From Undaria pinnatifida (lineage: Eukaryota; Sar; Phaeophyceae; Laminariales; Alariaceae): 64,000 bases of DNA. The position numbers and the translations under genes are program-made. The number at the start of each line of letters is the position of its first letter. Position 1 is the first letter of the stretch. Under the pieces are notes generated by a model. That model did no database searches. It was not told the DNA's origin and was given only the letters and a program-made list of their open reading frames with translations. Below, piece by piece: positions 24,331 to 35,549 of this stretch. The stretch covers positions 10,106,381 through 10,170,380 of the forward strand of contig JABAKD010000011.1 of assembly GCA_012845835.1 (NCBI GenBank), in the 5' to 3' direction.

Positions 24331-24578
24331 TTTGATTTGGACTTTTTCCTCCGTCTCAGTGCCACGATACTATTGATTTTTTTAGCGTAAGATAACATGC
24401 GTACTACTGCTGCTCTACAACCGAAACGGCCCTTATAGTTTTGAGTGTTGCTGCGATACATAAGCCGCCTATACTTACTTTCTCTTGTATTGCTCCGTCA
24501 TTGTGCGGGCGTGTCATTATCGGTTTGAATGCGTGAAGAAATATGCACTATGGGGGCGATGGTTCACCGTCTCCCGCT

Positions 24579-24714
24579 TAATAGACTGCATGCAGTGGAC
24601 ATTTTTTCGACCCACCCCGTGTCGAATATCGGAAAGTAGCGGCCCGCTTACTAGACTGCATGCAGTGGACACTTTTTCGACCCACCCCGTGTCGAATATC
24701 GGAAAGTAGCGGCA
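24579..24714 (+). repeat. ~69-bp tandem duplication
   Basis: Two units run from CGCTTAATAGACTGCATGC to ATCGGAAAGTAGCGGC. The second differs at only a few bases. Confidence 0.85.
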
Positions 24715-24984
24715 ATGGAATCATATTGAAGCAACACACGTTGCCGCACTTGACTCGACGAACTCTCAACGAATTCAGCGACACCAGCACAAGAAGAGTT
24801 GACTATTATTTGTGCGTGCACAGGACCCGTCGGGACTCGCCTTGGTGCCGTCCGTGTACGTTGAGTGCGGTGGACAAACATGGCCGAAATAAAAGTTGAC
24901 TCACACACACAGAGAAACTGCTTCAAGGCACCCTACTTTTGTATCGCAGAATAACAACGGATAGCACATTAATACACCGCCGCA

Positions 24985-25450
24985 CAATGAGCCAGCATAC
25001 GAGCACGGTCGATCTCCGTGGCGAAGGTTCTGCCGCCGCCTCTCCGTAAAACAAATTGGCCGTGGGAGGCGATCTTGCTGCTAGGCCTCCCGTCGAACGT
25101 CCGAAGGCGCCCACACAAAGTGCCTGCGAGAACAACGAGGAGAACAGCGGCTACAGCGAAGGCTCTGTAGGCCCTCGCTCCCACAGCAGCAGCAGTGGAG
25201 CTGCACAAGACGAAAACGGCGACGACTTCGTGGAAGAGCTACCACCGCCTGCGGCTACAGAACCTTCGTTATCATTGCTGCTGCTGTGTCCTCGTTGGTC
25301 TCGCAGGCGTTGTGTGCGGGCGCCTTCAAACTTTTGGTGGAACGTCCAGCAAGATCGCCCCCCGCAGGCAACTCGTTTCGACGAGAGGCAGCGGCAGAAT
25401 CTTCGCCGCAGAGACCGACCGTGCTTGTCTGCTGGCTCATGGTGCCCAGT
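24985..25450. repeat. Long imperfect inverted repeat
   Basis: The left arm (about 24985-25165) has GAGCACGGTCGATCTC, GTCGAACGTCCGAAGGCGCCC and TGCCTGCGAGAACAACGAGG-like blocks. The right arm (about 25275-25450) has their reverse complements in reverse order. The spacer is about 110 bp. The arms are diverged. This explains the open frames on both strands here. Confidence 0.75.
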
Positions 25451-25555
25451 CGGTACCGTGTGGTTTCGACGAGAGGCAGCGGCAGAATCTTCGCCACAGA
25501 GATCGACCGTGCTCGTCTGCTGGCTCATGGTGCCCAGTCGGTGTGTCGATGCTGC
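25370..25555 (+). repeat. ~95-bp tandem duplication at the edge of the inverted repeat
   Basis: CGACGAGAGGCAGCGGCAGA through GGTGCCCAGTCGGT occurs twice in a row with few differences. A further direct repeat of CGCGTGACGATGTACG and its 80-bp context lies at about 25565 and 25750. Confidence 0.8.
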
Positions 25556-25849
25556 CGTGCGCGTTCCGCGTGACGATGTACGCGCGTGCGCGTGAGTCAT
25601 ATGTTGTTTTTGAATTATTTATTCAAGGGGTTCTTCGGTTTTCTAGATACAGTGCGCAGGCAAAAATAAACCGGGAATACTGATTACCTGCGGGTACCCG
25701 AAAACCCGCGGGTACCCGGGTACCCGGTTCTCGAGTTCCGGTGTTCGTTCCGCGTGACGATGTACGTGCGCATGAGTTGTGTGTCGTTTTTTATTTTTGT
25801 TTATTCAAGGGATTTCTCGGTTTCCTAGATGTTATATATAAAAATATTT

Positions 25850-25935
25850 CAAGGACGTCAGCCGTAAGTTCGACGAATTTCGGGTCAATACTCATCTTTG
25901 CAAGCTGCGTTGTTCGTACTTGTAATATACTATGT
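25850..25935 (+). repeat. Partial copy of the CGTCAGCCGTGAG repeat
   Basis: CAAGGACGTCAGCCGTAAG through AATATACTATGTGGGTAAG matches the first 90 bp of 8505-8692 and then diverges. Confidence 0.75.
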
Positions 25936-28889
25936 GGGTAAGTTGTTTCATAATGGGAGGGATCAAATTATTTTGTTAAAAAACATTTTGTACAGGCATA
26001 AGACCAACGACAATGGAAAGCCGATAGTTCGGCCAAAAAGTTTGCAAACTTATTTTGGGGGTTACTTGCTAAAAGATTCCGGGCAAAGTCGCTATGGGGA
26101 AAACATGACCAAATGCTCTTTTCTGGCGCTTTTTTGGGTCATGCGGTCCAACAGGTCAATTTGTCTATTTTTCATCAAGCCTTCATAACACTGCCCACCA
26201 AACACGATTGACCTTCGAGCTCGAGATAGAGACAACCCATGGTCACTCCTCTTCGCGCCGGACAAGGTCACGTGAGTGTAGGTGACAGCGCTGAAGAGTT
26301 CATCTCGATCCATGCCCTAGGGCGTGAGAGGTTGCATGTGTTGTCCTTTGGTCTTCCGTCACATCCTCTCAAAAATTCTGTTTTTCGCCCGTTGGGAGAC
26401 GATAGAGAGTTTTTGTCTCAGTTTTCTACACACCAGCCGCCATACGCATGTGTTTTTAACAGAAGCCTGATCGGCGCCCGCCACAAATCACCGGCCGTAG
26501 AGTGAGTGCTGTACACCAAGGGGGGGTCGGAGCCCCTAACGATCTCGCCACGTTCAGAGTTCACGACGCTGTCGTTGATTTCGTCAAACGAAGTGTGTGC
26601 AGAACACGAAATTGTGCCGCGTCTAATCCAAGATCTGCTTGAGAAATTCTCAGGCCGATGTCGGCCAAGATCGCCGCGATAAATATATTTTTTCCGGAAT
26701 TCTGGAAAGTTTCAAAAAATAATTCTACCAAATTGGGTCCATAAGCGACCGTTCAGGCAAAGTTTGGCTGGGATCTTCGGGAATTTAAACTTTTGGCCTT
26801 CCGTTGTCACCGGTTTAAGACGGGAAGACCGAGAATACGGATTACCCGCGGGTACCTGAAAACTCGCGGGTACCCGGGTACCCACCCGGGTACGGTACCC
26901 GGTTCTCGAGTTCTGAAAACCCGCGGATTTTGAGCTAGGACCCTACCCGTCAAACGGGTAGGACCCGTCCGGGTATATCCGCCGGGTACTCGGGTAATTG
27001 GAATCAGGGTCCTACCTCTACTCAATAACCATGTGGCATACTATTGGACCACCGGGGGCGCCAGTTATTGCGATAGCTATTATATGAGCATCGGTTCCGT
27101 GTTCTGTGATGCAGCAGTCGACCCTTCCCGTGCGAAGGTTGGCTCAGAGAGCATGTCATGGCCGGGAGAACCTACACTTTTCTTTCCTTGCTTCCTCTTC
27201 ACGTCTTGTCTTGATTTTCTTGTCTTTTCTTTTCTTCCCTTTTCTCTTTGGTTTTTTTTTTTCGCTTTCTTCTTTTCTTTCCTTTCCTTTACCTTCTTTT
27301 CTTTTCTTTGTTTCTTTTCTCCAATTGACTTGCGTCTGTCGTGCGTATGCGTAGTGATAGATACTATTAATACGCGTAATATATACTCGTACGTGGTAAT
27401 CTTTCTTGGGTGGCAAGCGGTATAGTCGGTTTTTCCAGGCGCGAGTAATGAGACGTATGCACCGGTATGGACCTGGCACATCGTAGACTGCCTCCCGATT
27501 TCACCTTTATATACTTCTGGTGGAGGCATGAATTGCGTGAGCTGTGATATATGCGTGTACCACCTTGGGTTGTTTGTGTTTTTCTCTGGGGTATTCCTCA
27601 GCTCCAGAGTGACTGGAGCCTGTCCTGTGACCACGGACTTGATTATGCGAGTTAATGTGAGAACATCACTAGGATCAACAGTCCGCAACGCCATCGTCCG
27701 ATTGGCTGGCAGGCCCGGTGCACAGCTTTGCCATACACAGCAGCTACCGTATGTTGTTACAGCAAGCTGCAACAGCAGGTAGCTGCAACAGCAGGTACTA
27801 TATAATTTCGACACAGCAGTGCAGTACTCTGAGTGCAGCAGCACTTCATCAGCAGTGCCGCATTCAGCACAGCAGCAGCACCAGCTCAGTCGCAACACGT
27901 GCTCGAGGAAGACGTCGTTTGATTTATCCGCGCTGACTTTGAGTATGAAACGCTGAAATAGTCAACAAATAGTAGTCAGTCGTAGCAACTGCTGTATGAT
28001 ATCAGTACGAAATGCATTGCGGGTGGCGATCGTGACGACCTCGGCCGCGCGCGTTGACTATTACGCATCATACAGGAGGCAGCGCTTCGGGCGAGAGTAG
28101 GACGGGATGTCCAAGCTCAAGATCTGGCGTCTGGGGCTTCGGTTGTTTTCGTCTTCCCTGTGGGATCTCCCACCTCTTTCGTTGCTCGTGGAGATGCATG
28201 TCTGCTTTGGTCGTTCAAGATTCAAGAGGGTTCCGGGGCTTTATGAACAAGAAAAGCAGTCTGCAAACCGTAGGCGGCACAGCAGCGCAGGGCATAAATT
28301 ACGTCGATGCAATCCCGACTAATGGGGGCATTAGAACATGAATACATATTACTCGTTGTTTTATTCTCGCGCACCTTGCAACCCAGGCGAAGCCGAGCCA
28401 AGAGGAGGACCTTGCTTGAGCTGTAAGTTGCAGAAAAAGCTTGAGAAAAAGTAAATGTCGTCAAAGTTTTATAGTGCCGTGGAAGGCTATGCTATAGAGG
28501 AGAACCGGGGTAGGGTAGCATAGGTTGGGCCGTAGGCCGACGCACACCCACGAAAGCAATCTGGCAGCCGAAAGAAAAGAGACAGGAGCGAAACTAGTGG
28601 AAATGCCTTCACGATGGAGAGGGATGGGCGCCCTTCTTGTCGTCCTTATATCAGCAATGTGAGCTGAAACTGAACACGCGAGAAATAGAGTTTGGTTGGG
28701 CTCGTTCTTTCTTCTACTTGTAGTCATGGAAACACTCTGAAACACCTGACACTCTACACTCCCCCTTCTCTGTTCCCTTTCTCCGCACATCGTCTTCGTG
28801 TGAGGGGTGTGGTGTGTGCTATTAACATGATATTCATCGTTGCGCTCTTCTCGCGCTGTTAGGCAGTCTAGGTCCACAGCAATGGCTGC

Positions 28890-29350
28890 CTAGTATATAT
28901 ACGCAACTGCTGTAGTTCCTAAGGGAGTCGCCGACCTATTATATACCGGTCGCCCCGGTGGGGTATCAGGTTATCCTCGAGCCTTGTATAGGTCAGTTTC
29001 GTGAGTTGGAGCCCCGCCGAGTGCATACTCGTATAAATTCGTTGGGACTTTTTCTTGTGGACAAATTGACTTGCGGAAAGCGCGAGAGCGTGAGTTAGCA
29101 ACGTTCGATGAAAAATCGACGAGCAGTGGGATTGCTGAACCCTATGCGCGATATAAATTGAAGGCAAGAACCGGGGAGGAGAAGGGATGACACCTGTGAC
29201 CACGGCTTGTCCAAAAGCTGGAAAGTGAAAGTGTGCTACAAAAAAAAAAAAAAAAAAATGGGCACACAACCCGTAATACGCGCGATCTGAGTATCACACA
29301 CAGCTTGCATACATGAGTTTCGACAAAATCTTCGATCTCACAGCTGGGAG
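28890..29350 (+). repeat. Repeat H, copy interrupted by a SINE
   Basis: The left part ends GAGTCGCCGACCTATTATAT and the right part begins GCACACAACCCGTAATACGC. In copies at 36905-37170 (minus) and 53450-53645 (plus) these parts are joined by about 15 bp (CCTTAATGA...). The right end carries the shared CACAGCTG...TTGCAAGCTG motif. Confidence 0.75.
28947..29259 (+). mobile_element. SINE family A, copy 2
   Basis: It starts GGTCGCCCCGGTGGGG, with B-box-like GAGTTGGAGCC, the full core, and an A tail of about 18 (29240-29258). The long pure A tail suggests this is a younger copy. It sits inside repeat H. Confidence 0.85.
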
Positions 29351-29367
29351 TGTAGTTTTGTTTAGGG

Positions 29368-29490
29368 TGCGCAAGCTAGCATTGGGCTGCGAAAGCAACT
29401 GAGTTAAATCGACACACGACGCGTATGAAAATACGTGGAAGTGTGGTGAGGTACGAAGCTTTATTTTGCCCCATCCGCCGAAGGATAAGA
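29368..29490 (+). repeat. ~120-bp dispersed repeat
   Basis: GGGTGCGCAAGCTAGC through CATCCGCCGAAGGATAA matches 51033-51150 with few changes. Class unknown. Confidence 0.75.
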
Positions 29491-30039
29491 TATACTTCGA
29501 AGTATATATATACACTTTTATGATGTACGCAACTTGGGTTTACGACACGCCTTCAAAAGTGGACGCTGTCGCTGTTGCTCTGGTGCTGTACAATGGTAAT
29601 GGCAGCAGGGCTACTGCTGTACGACACACTGCTGTACGACATACGACCTCTGCCGAACCCCACACTGGCAAAAAGAACACAGACTTGCAGACTTGATACA
29701 AGGAGGAAGCACATGGCACATCTCTCATTCCCTGCTGTGCTGCTCTTCTTGTACCAACTAGAGGCTATATATACGCAACAGCAGTGGTGGGCGAGATATG
29801 TTTGGCTTACGATTACTCTTAACTCTTGACTCCTGAAACATGGTTTCTGGGATTAGAGAATTGACGTGTGGAGTTGATAAGATTTAAATATTGCCACCAG
29901 GGGCACTCGCGCAAGTAAAGTGCTACCAAAAAGTATTAATCGCGCTATGTATACGACAAGAACGTAGAACTGGTGCATACCACACCCCGGACAATAGCCT
30001 ACTGAATATGCCTATTGACTGCCAATAAGTTGGGGTATT

Positions 30040-30284
30040 GCATATCTACCTATTGACACGTTCGATGGGTATGCGAATTTGTCGATCGATACCCATGTTT
30101 GGACCAAAAGGTCCAGAGAAATTGGTACAATAGGCCATTGTTCGTAAGACAGGGGTGTGAATCTTTCTATCGATACCTATTTCTTCGACCCATAGGTTCC
30201 GATATATCGGCACAATATGCTATTGCTATTACAGTAGCTGTGTCATACTGTCGATCGATACCCATTACTGTGACCTATAGGTAC
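30040..30284. repeat. ATCGATCGAT-rich satellite, interrupted by the LINE
   Basis: Units of about 42 bp built on TCGATCGATACC and GACCCATAGG continue at 33191-33280 on the other side of the retrotransposon. Related blocks with GGTATCGATCGATACC palindromes lie at 37370-37770 and 38085-38225. Confidence 0.75.
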
Positions 30285-30366
30285 CCAGTACTAGGGCATG
30301 ACATTGCGTTGTCGAATGCATTACGATGCATTATTTCTGTGTCGTAGCTTGTGACCACAGAAAATA

Positions 30367-31983
30367 TTGTTGAAAATCGTTGCGTCCCGCCTTAGCAACT
30401 ACTGCGAGGCCGAGGAAATACTTCCTGAAGAACAGTGCGGCTTCCGTCCCGCACGGTCGACGGTCGACATGCTGTTTGTCGTGCGCCGGTTGCAAGAGCT
30501 CGGACGACAGAGGAAAATCCCCCTGTACATGTGCTTCATCGATCTGCAGAAAGCGTACGACTCTGTCGACCGGGAACTGTTGTGGGAGGTACTCACACGC
30601 CTTGGCGTACCAACCAAGATGCTTACAGTTATCCGCAACTTCCACGAAGGCATGCGGGCTCGCGTGCGTGCGGATGACGGCGAGCACTCGGATTGGTTTA
30701 ATGTCACCCAGGGGCTGCGGCAAGGCTGCGTGCTATCACCGTTACTGTTCAACGTGTTCTTCGCTGCTGCGATACACGTCGTGCTGGTACGCTTCAGCAA
30801 AGACGAAAGCATCGTAAGGGATTTGGTTCACCTCGAAGAGGGCAGTGCAGTCGGAAAAGAGGAACCGTTGGCATGCGTGCAAAGGGCTGTGTGGGGCATG
30901 TTGTACGCAGATGACGCAGGAATTGTTTCGAAGTCGGCGGAAGGCCTTGCTAAAATGATGACAGTCATCGTGACTGTCTTCGAAGCAGCAGGCCTCACGG
31001 TATCGGAAAAGAAGACAGAGACGATGCTGCTACGAACACCGGACCAGACATCCCTCGCCCCACCGCTCGCGATCGAAGCATCAGGCCAGAGGTATAAACA
31101 GACGACCCAGTTTTTATACCTAGGCGGCATTATCCACGAAAGCGCTGACCTCTCGCTCGAAATCGAACGACGGATCCGTCTCATGCGGGCATGCCTCAAA
31201 CGGTTTGGCCCGGAATTGTATGACAGGACGACCGCCCCGCTTAGTCTGAAAGTCCGCATGCTGAAGGCCGAGGTCATTGAGACCCTGCTGTACGGGTGTG
31301 TGACGTGGACCCTCAATGCGGACCACTTCGCCAAGCTCCGATCAGCCCACCACGAAGTCCTTTTGCGAGTCATTGGCTTCCAGCGCCGATTACGCACCGA
31401 CCACACCACCCTCTCGTACGCGAAGGCCCTCAGGATGACACGATGCGAGAGCATCGAAACGACCATCCGTAAACGGCGGCTCTTCTTTGCCGGGGCCCTG
31501 GTGCGACAACACAAGGGGCGACTGCCCCGTCGGTTGATGTTCGGGACGATCGCTGGTGGGGAGAACCCGAAACCAGGCGGACAACTTAAGACTTGGCCTA
31601 GAGCCATAGCTGAGGACCTTAGGGTGTTCAAAGCCAACGAGGGATCAACGGAACACTCCCCCTTAGTTTTTGGAGTTGGGACCGCGCTGTGGCCCACTGC
31701 AGCAAAAAAGGTGGGCAAGTGGTACCGGGGGGTCCTCGAAGCAGCTGAACGGTTCATGGGCAGGTGGCACGAGGATGAGGCAAAGCTGAGTAGACAGCGC
31801 CGCGCATCCGCCGTGGGTGGTGTCGAAGGGAACGGGGGGAGGGGGGGCAGCAGGAGGGGTAGAAGGAACACCGCACAAGGGTATGGGGGCAGGGGGGGGG
31901 ACAGGAGGAGTAGAAGGGAAACCGCGGTAGATGAAAGTAGGAAGGAGACCGCAGACAGGGTAGCAAGGTACCAGGCCGACTAG
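30367..31983 (+). CDS. Reverse transcriptase of the LINE (N-terminally truncated)
   Basis: A continuous frame of 538 codons with no ATG at its start (it opens at TTG), so the N-terminal part and the endonuclease are missing. Visible motifs are [14 protein letters not shown], the motif [13 protein letters not shown] with catalytic Asp at residue 59, [15 protein letters not shown], the motif C LYADDAG with Asp 182 and 183, and the thumb block YLGGIIH...[16 protein letters not shown]...[10 protein letters not shown]. This is the LINE order. The enzyme copies RNA into DNA at a nicked target. The catalytic residues are intact and there is no internal stop, so the insertion is fairly recent, but without the rest it should be inactive on its own. 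The last 80 codons are Gly/Arg-rich and low complexity. Confidence 0.92.
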   Translation: MLKIVASRLSNYCEAEEILPEEQCGFRPARSTVDMLFVVRRLQELGRQRKIPLYMCFIDLQKAYDSVDRELLWEVLTRLGVPTKMLTVIRNFHEGMRARVRADDGEHSDWFNVTQGLRQGCVLSPLLFNVFFAAAIHVVLVRFSKDESIVRDLVHLEEGSAVGKEEPLACVQRAVWGMLYADDAGIVSKSAEGLAKMMTVIVTVFEAAGLTVSEKKTETMLLRTPDQTSLAPPLAIEASGQRYKQTTQFLYLGGIIHESADLSLEIERRIRLMRACLKRFGPELYDRTTAPLSLKVRMLKAEVIETLLYGCVTWTLNADHFAKLRSAHHEVLLRVIGFQRRLRTDHTTLSYAKALRMTRCESIETTIRKRRLFFAGALVRQHKGRLPRRLMFGTIAGGENPKPGGQLKTWPRAIAEDLRVFKANEGSTEHSPLVFGVGTALWPTAAKKVGKWYRGVLEAAERFMGRWHEDEAKLSRQRRASAVGGVEGNGGRGGSRRGRRNTAQGYGGRGGDRRSRRETAVDESRKETADRVARYQAD

Positions 31984-33190
31984 TAGGTGGAACCTTTCTA
32001 TCTATGCCACTCGTACCGCCAACTGCTGCGGCTGCTCGGAATGTGATGTCTTGGTACTTTGATTTTTCCGTGAATTTAGTTATTTTATTTTATTTATTTA
32101 TTTTTCTTTCCCCTTCTTTTTTCTTTCCCCTTCTTATCCTTATGAAGGGAGTCTTGCATGGTGGGTAGGTGACGAGCCTGTTTTATTTGGCCCTCCCAGT
32201 CTTCCTTCTTCTACTTGTTTCTTTTTTCCGGGGTATTTTTTCCCTTTCTTTCCCCCTTGCATGTCCATTTTGGCTCATGCTCGGGGTATGTTTCTATCTC
32301 CCGTGCTTTGGCTCCCCTTTTTATTTATTTATTTATTTATTTTGTCTTGGTTTCTTTCGTTGTTTCTCTCTTTTACAAGGTATTTTGGTTTAATGAGAAG
32401 AACACAAAGGGGGGAGGGGGGGAAACAGGAGGAGTAGAAGGAAAGCCGTCCAAGGGAATGGGGGCAGGGGGGGCAACAGGAGGAATAGAAGGGAGACCGC
32501 GGTGGACGAAGGCAGGAAGGAGATGGCAGACAGGGTAGCAAGATACCAGGCCGACTAGTAGGTACATAGCACTTTTCGTCTTTCTCTGGGGTATTTTTTT
32601 CCCCTTTGTTCCCTCCTTGCGTGTCCAGGTTTTTGGCTCGTGTTCGGATTATCTTATTTTGGTTTTACTTTACTTTATTTTATTTCATTTTATTATGTTT
32701 CTTTTCCGAGCTTTGGCTCTCCTTTGCGGTTGGGTTGTTTCTTCGATTTCCCCTTCATTTTGTTTGTTTCATTTTTTGTTTTATTTTTATCTTTGTTTTT
32801 ATCTGTTTTCTTATTTTGTTTTTTGTTTTTTTGTTTTTGTTTTTGTTTTTGTTTATTTCGTATTTCTCTCTTCCAATGTATTTCTGTTGCTGACGTATGT
32901 ATGTTGTGCCTGTCATACCCAGTACTAGGGCATGACATTGCGTTGTCGAATGCATTACGATGCATTATCTCTGTGTCGTGGCTTGTGACCACAGAGCTGA
33001 TCTTTCTAGGGTGAAGAATCAGTACGGACACTGGGTGTGCTGGATGTCGACGAGTAGAAGAACGGTTTAATGTGAAGAACACACACACACACACAGAGCT
33101 GATCTTTCTAGGGTGAAGAATCAGTACGGACACTGGGTGTGCTGGATGTCGACGAGTAGAAGAACGGTTTAATGTGAAGAACACACACAC
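31984..33190 (+). other. LINE 3' region
   Basis: T-rich DNA with (TTTA)n and (GTTTTT)n stretches, the duplicated C-terminal coding segment, the 80-bp block shared with the 5' end, and two tail units. No separate gene was seen. Confidence 0.7.
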
Positions 33191-33291
33191 ACATAGGTAC
33201 GTGAAAGTGTCGATCGATACCTATTATTTGACCCATAGGAATGTGAAATGGTCGATCGATATCTATTGCTATGAGCTAAAGCCCTGCACAG

Positions 33292-33600
33292 CAGTTTTTT
33301 TTTTTTATTTCACACTTCTACTTTCCACCTTCTGGACAAGCCGTGGACACAGGTGCTGTCCCTTCTTCCCCCCGGTTCTAGCCTTCAATTTTTATCACGC
33401 ATAGGGTTCAGCAATCCCACAGCTCGTCGATTTTTCATCGAACGTTGCTAACTCACGCTCTCGCGCGTTCCGCAAGTCAACTTGTGCACAAGAAAAAGTC
33501 CCAACGAATTTATACGAGTATGCACTCGGCGGGGCTCCAACTCACAAAACTGACCTATACCAGGCTCGAGGATAACCTGATACGCCACCGGGGCGACCGG
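33292..33600 (-). mobile_element. SINE family A, copy 3
   Basis: On the minus strand it runs from CCGGTCGCCCCGGTGGCG at 33600 to GTCCAGAAGGTGGAAAGT and an A tail (the poly-T at 33296-33306). The core matches the other copies. Confidence 0.85.
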
Positions 33601-33804
33601 TTGTCTACCACGTATTGATTACGCCTGTTGATCTGTCCACAAGTTAGTGTATCGAATACGATCGATAAATTGAATGTCGATACGTATTATTATTAGTTTG
33701 CCCTCCGACAATACAGTCTCACAGCTGGAGTGTATTTTCATTGTTTATAATATAACGTAGATGCCGTTCCGATGTAAATCGAATATCCTTCCATGAAGCA
33801 GTAG

Positions 33805-33974
33805 TTTGCACTTTGCTTTCGAAGTTGTATTATGTTAATGCGCAACCCCCCGCCCGGAGAGGGGGGTTGGAGATGGGAATACCCCGGGGCTGCCCCGCCG
33901 GCAACCCCCCGCTAACATCCGTATACACGAGTCAACTCCCAAACCAACTGGCGACATCGAACTCTCGACGCCAG
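33805..33974 (-). repeat. Split direct repeat B2
   Basis: 170 bp, nearly identical to 34721-34889. On the plus strand it starts TTTGCACTTTGCTTTCGAAG and ends CTCTCGACGCCAG. It forms the right end of the element on the minus strand. Confidence 0.9.
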
Positions 33975-34509
33975 TACAGCCAACGACGAACAATCGTTGG
34001 CAACTCGAAGAAGACATACGAGGCAACCACCTATAATGTGCAGCATATTTGAAGAAAAAAAAACGTACACACGCGTGTAATATATATGCACGCCTGCACA
34101 CATCACATGTACATTAAACAAATGCACTTCCTTGCCCATATACGGATGATTCCCCTCTCCCACACTTTTAGATTGCGCGCTAAATCCGAGCCGATGCACC
34201 GCCACGACGTTCGCTGTTAACTGTCAACATAATATCTGCGTAAAACAGTCATACGTAACCCCACCGCACGGAGGGATACTCAGATATTACACATGCTGAA
34301 TAAAAGACGCAACAACGGACACCCCTTGCACCACGCTATAACACTGATGCGGCTAGCCCCCACCGCAACCTGCGCAATCTACGAAACCCCGTCGCATCTT
34401 CAGCGCAAACGAGTACGTTTACCGAAACGGTAACAAACACGCGCAACGTTACTGCGACCGATTAACTCCCCCTCCACTGACTCCCTCAAAAGCACGGGCG
34501 GGTGGGTGG
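33975..34509. other. Unique segment between A2 and B2
   Basis: 535 bp without recognisable coding sequence or terminal repeats. It is an unusual spacer, because A2 and B2 are commonly adjacent in described elements. It may be an insertion or a family trait. Confidence 0.5.
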
Positions 34510-34720
34510 GAACTTAAACTAGTCTGTATCACACCTTGGACCTGTAGCTCTGACTCTGCTCCCCTACGCGCTCCGCGTGCAGGTCGTCGCCTACACAGCC
34601 GGGCCAGGTGTACCCAAGGCTATCACTCATACGACTATGAATTACCGCATTGATCTGATTGGTCAAACTTCTTACGTACGTACAAAACCCATATTTTCTC
34701 ATACTTCGATAATATTCTGC
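34510..34720 (-). repeat. Split direct repeat A2
   Basis: 211 bp, identical to 36338-36548 except for one base seen (GCCGGGCC versus GCTGGGCC). Confidence 0.92.
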
Positions 34721-34889
34721 TTTGCACTCTGCTTTCGAAGTTGTATTATATTAATGCGCAACCCACGCCCGGAGAGGGGGGTTGGAGATGGGAATACCCC
34801 GGGGCTGCCCCGCCGGCAACCCCCCGCTAACATCCGTATACACGAGTCAACTCCCAAACCAACTGGCGACATCGAACTCTCGACGCCAG
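34721..34889 (-). repeat. Split direct repeat B1
   Basis: It abuts A2 exactly. The B1|A2 joint equals the joint that would form if B2 (33805) were ligated to A1 (36548). Confidence 0.92.
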
Positions 34890-35011
34890 CCTCCAGCACA
34901 ACTGGTAGTAGACCCGTATTACGGATGTAGTCTCACCTCCCCGCCCCCCCCCTACTCGCGAGTCGTAGAGTGCACACGGGATAACACACTTCTTTGTAAT
35001 TCCGCGTTTGC

Positions 35012-35467
35012 CTAACTAGTCGGATTTAAGGGTGGGTTAATTCGCCCCCACTCGGTGCCCTGCCCCGGCTGAACCCCAACGCTAATTCCTTCCTGGGCCA
35101 TAACACTTGCTACCCAACTGGCGTCCTTTCCGTGACTACGGACATACGTCTTATAAGCATTGGACGCCCATCGGCCCTCACGCTGCAACACCTCCGGTGT
35201 TGCACCCCCCGCCAACAAGTGCGTTGCGCCTCCAATCCTCAGGGAGTGCAAGGCGTACTCCTCCGCACGCACACCCGCCAACGCAACCACTTTCCGCAAA
35301 GCTGTCGTTGCTTGATGTTGTGTCCACATGAACCATCTGCCGTTACCAACGCCAAACGCAACCAGGGGGGCCGAAGAGGGAAGAAACAAGTAACAAGACA
35401 TCAATTCGATCATGAGATCGACGGCGCCGCCACCTTCCCCCACGCGCATCGACGGACCCTTTCGCAC
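35012..35467 (-). pseudogene. Tyrosine recombinase, C-terminal fragment
   Basis: The frame contains HSLRIGGATHLL, then EGRWASNAYKTYVR. These are the H-x-x-R box, the W position and the nucleophile tyrosine context of the YR retroelement recombinase. It ends at a natural stop just before B1. The N-terminal half with the first catalytic arginine is not present; upstream sequence runs into the palindrome region. The first 35 or so residues of the frame are probably not recombinase. In DIRS/Ngaro elements the enzyme joins and integrates the circular DNA copy. It is inactive here by truncation. Confidence 0.85.
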
Positions 35468-35549
35468 ACGCGTGACAACCGCCCCTTTCCGCAGTTGGTC
35501 ACCCTTCGACCCGCGAAACCGAACCTCAACACGATCTGCTGTTGACCAC

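Larger units (their letters stand above)
21408..28890. other. Repeat-rich intergenic region without a recognised gene
   Basis: Upstream of the symporter start come CAGCAT/GGT- and (GGAA)n-rich DNA (21420-21570), CAT-type repeats (22375-22490), a poly-C run at 22027-22040, (GGGT)n at 22975-23030, a SINE, tandem and inverted repeats (24.5-25.6 kb), GGGTACCCG arrays, a T/C-rich tract (27170-27330) and a CAG/CTG-rich stretch (27720-27900). No frame showed family features. The frames of 80-270 codons are low-complexity or overlap inverted repeats. Confidence 0.6.
30285..33190 (+). mobile_element. LINE-type non-LTR retrotransposon, 5'-truncated, with 8-bp target duplication
   Basis: The insertion is bounded by ATAGGTAC at 30277-30284 and again at 33191-33198. 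Removing 30285-33190 plus one ATAGGTAC restores the local satellite period. It begins with an 80-bp block (CCAGTACTAGGGCATGACATT...) that recurs near the 3' end at 32920-33000. It ends in a duplicated unit of about 95 bp (33001-33091, 33092-33187), each ending in (AC)n. It carries the reverse transcriptase frame at 30367-31983. The Gly/Arg-rich end of that frame is duplicated in the 3' part (31835-31990 versus 32405-32565). No endonuclease region is present. A short 3' copy lies at 54777-54975. Confidence 0.85.

Noticed and set aside
27080-27898. 272-codon minus-strand frame ending in a Lys/Arg/Glu-rich stretch
   Set aside because: The charged stretch is the complement of a T/C-rich tract. 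The rest has no recognisable domain and no supporting exon structure.
30828-31871. 347-codon frame on the minus strand opposite the reverse transcriptase
   Set aside because: It is an antisense shadow of the GC-rich RT coding sequence and has no family motifs of its own.
30285-33000. The two 80-bp blocks as LTRs of an LTR retrotransposon
   Set aside because: They are not at both termini, the RT is of LINE type, there is no protease or integrase, and the 3' end is an (AC)n tail.
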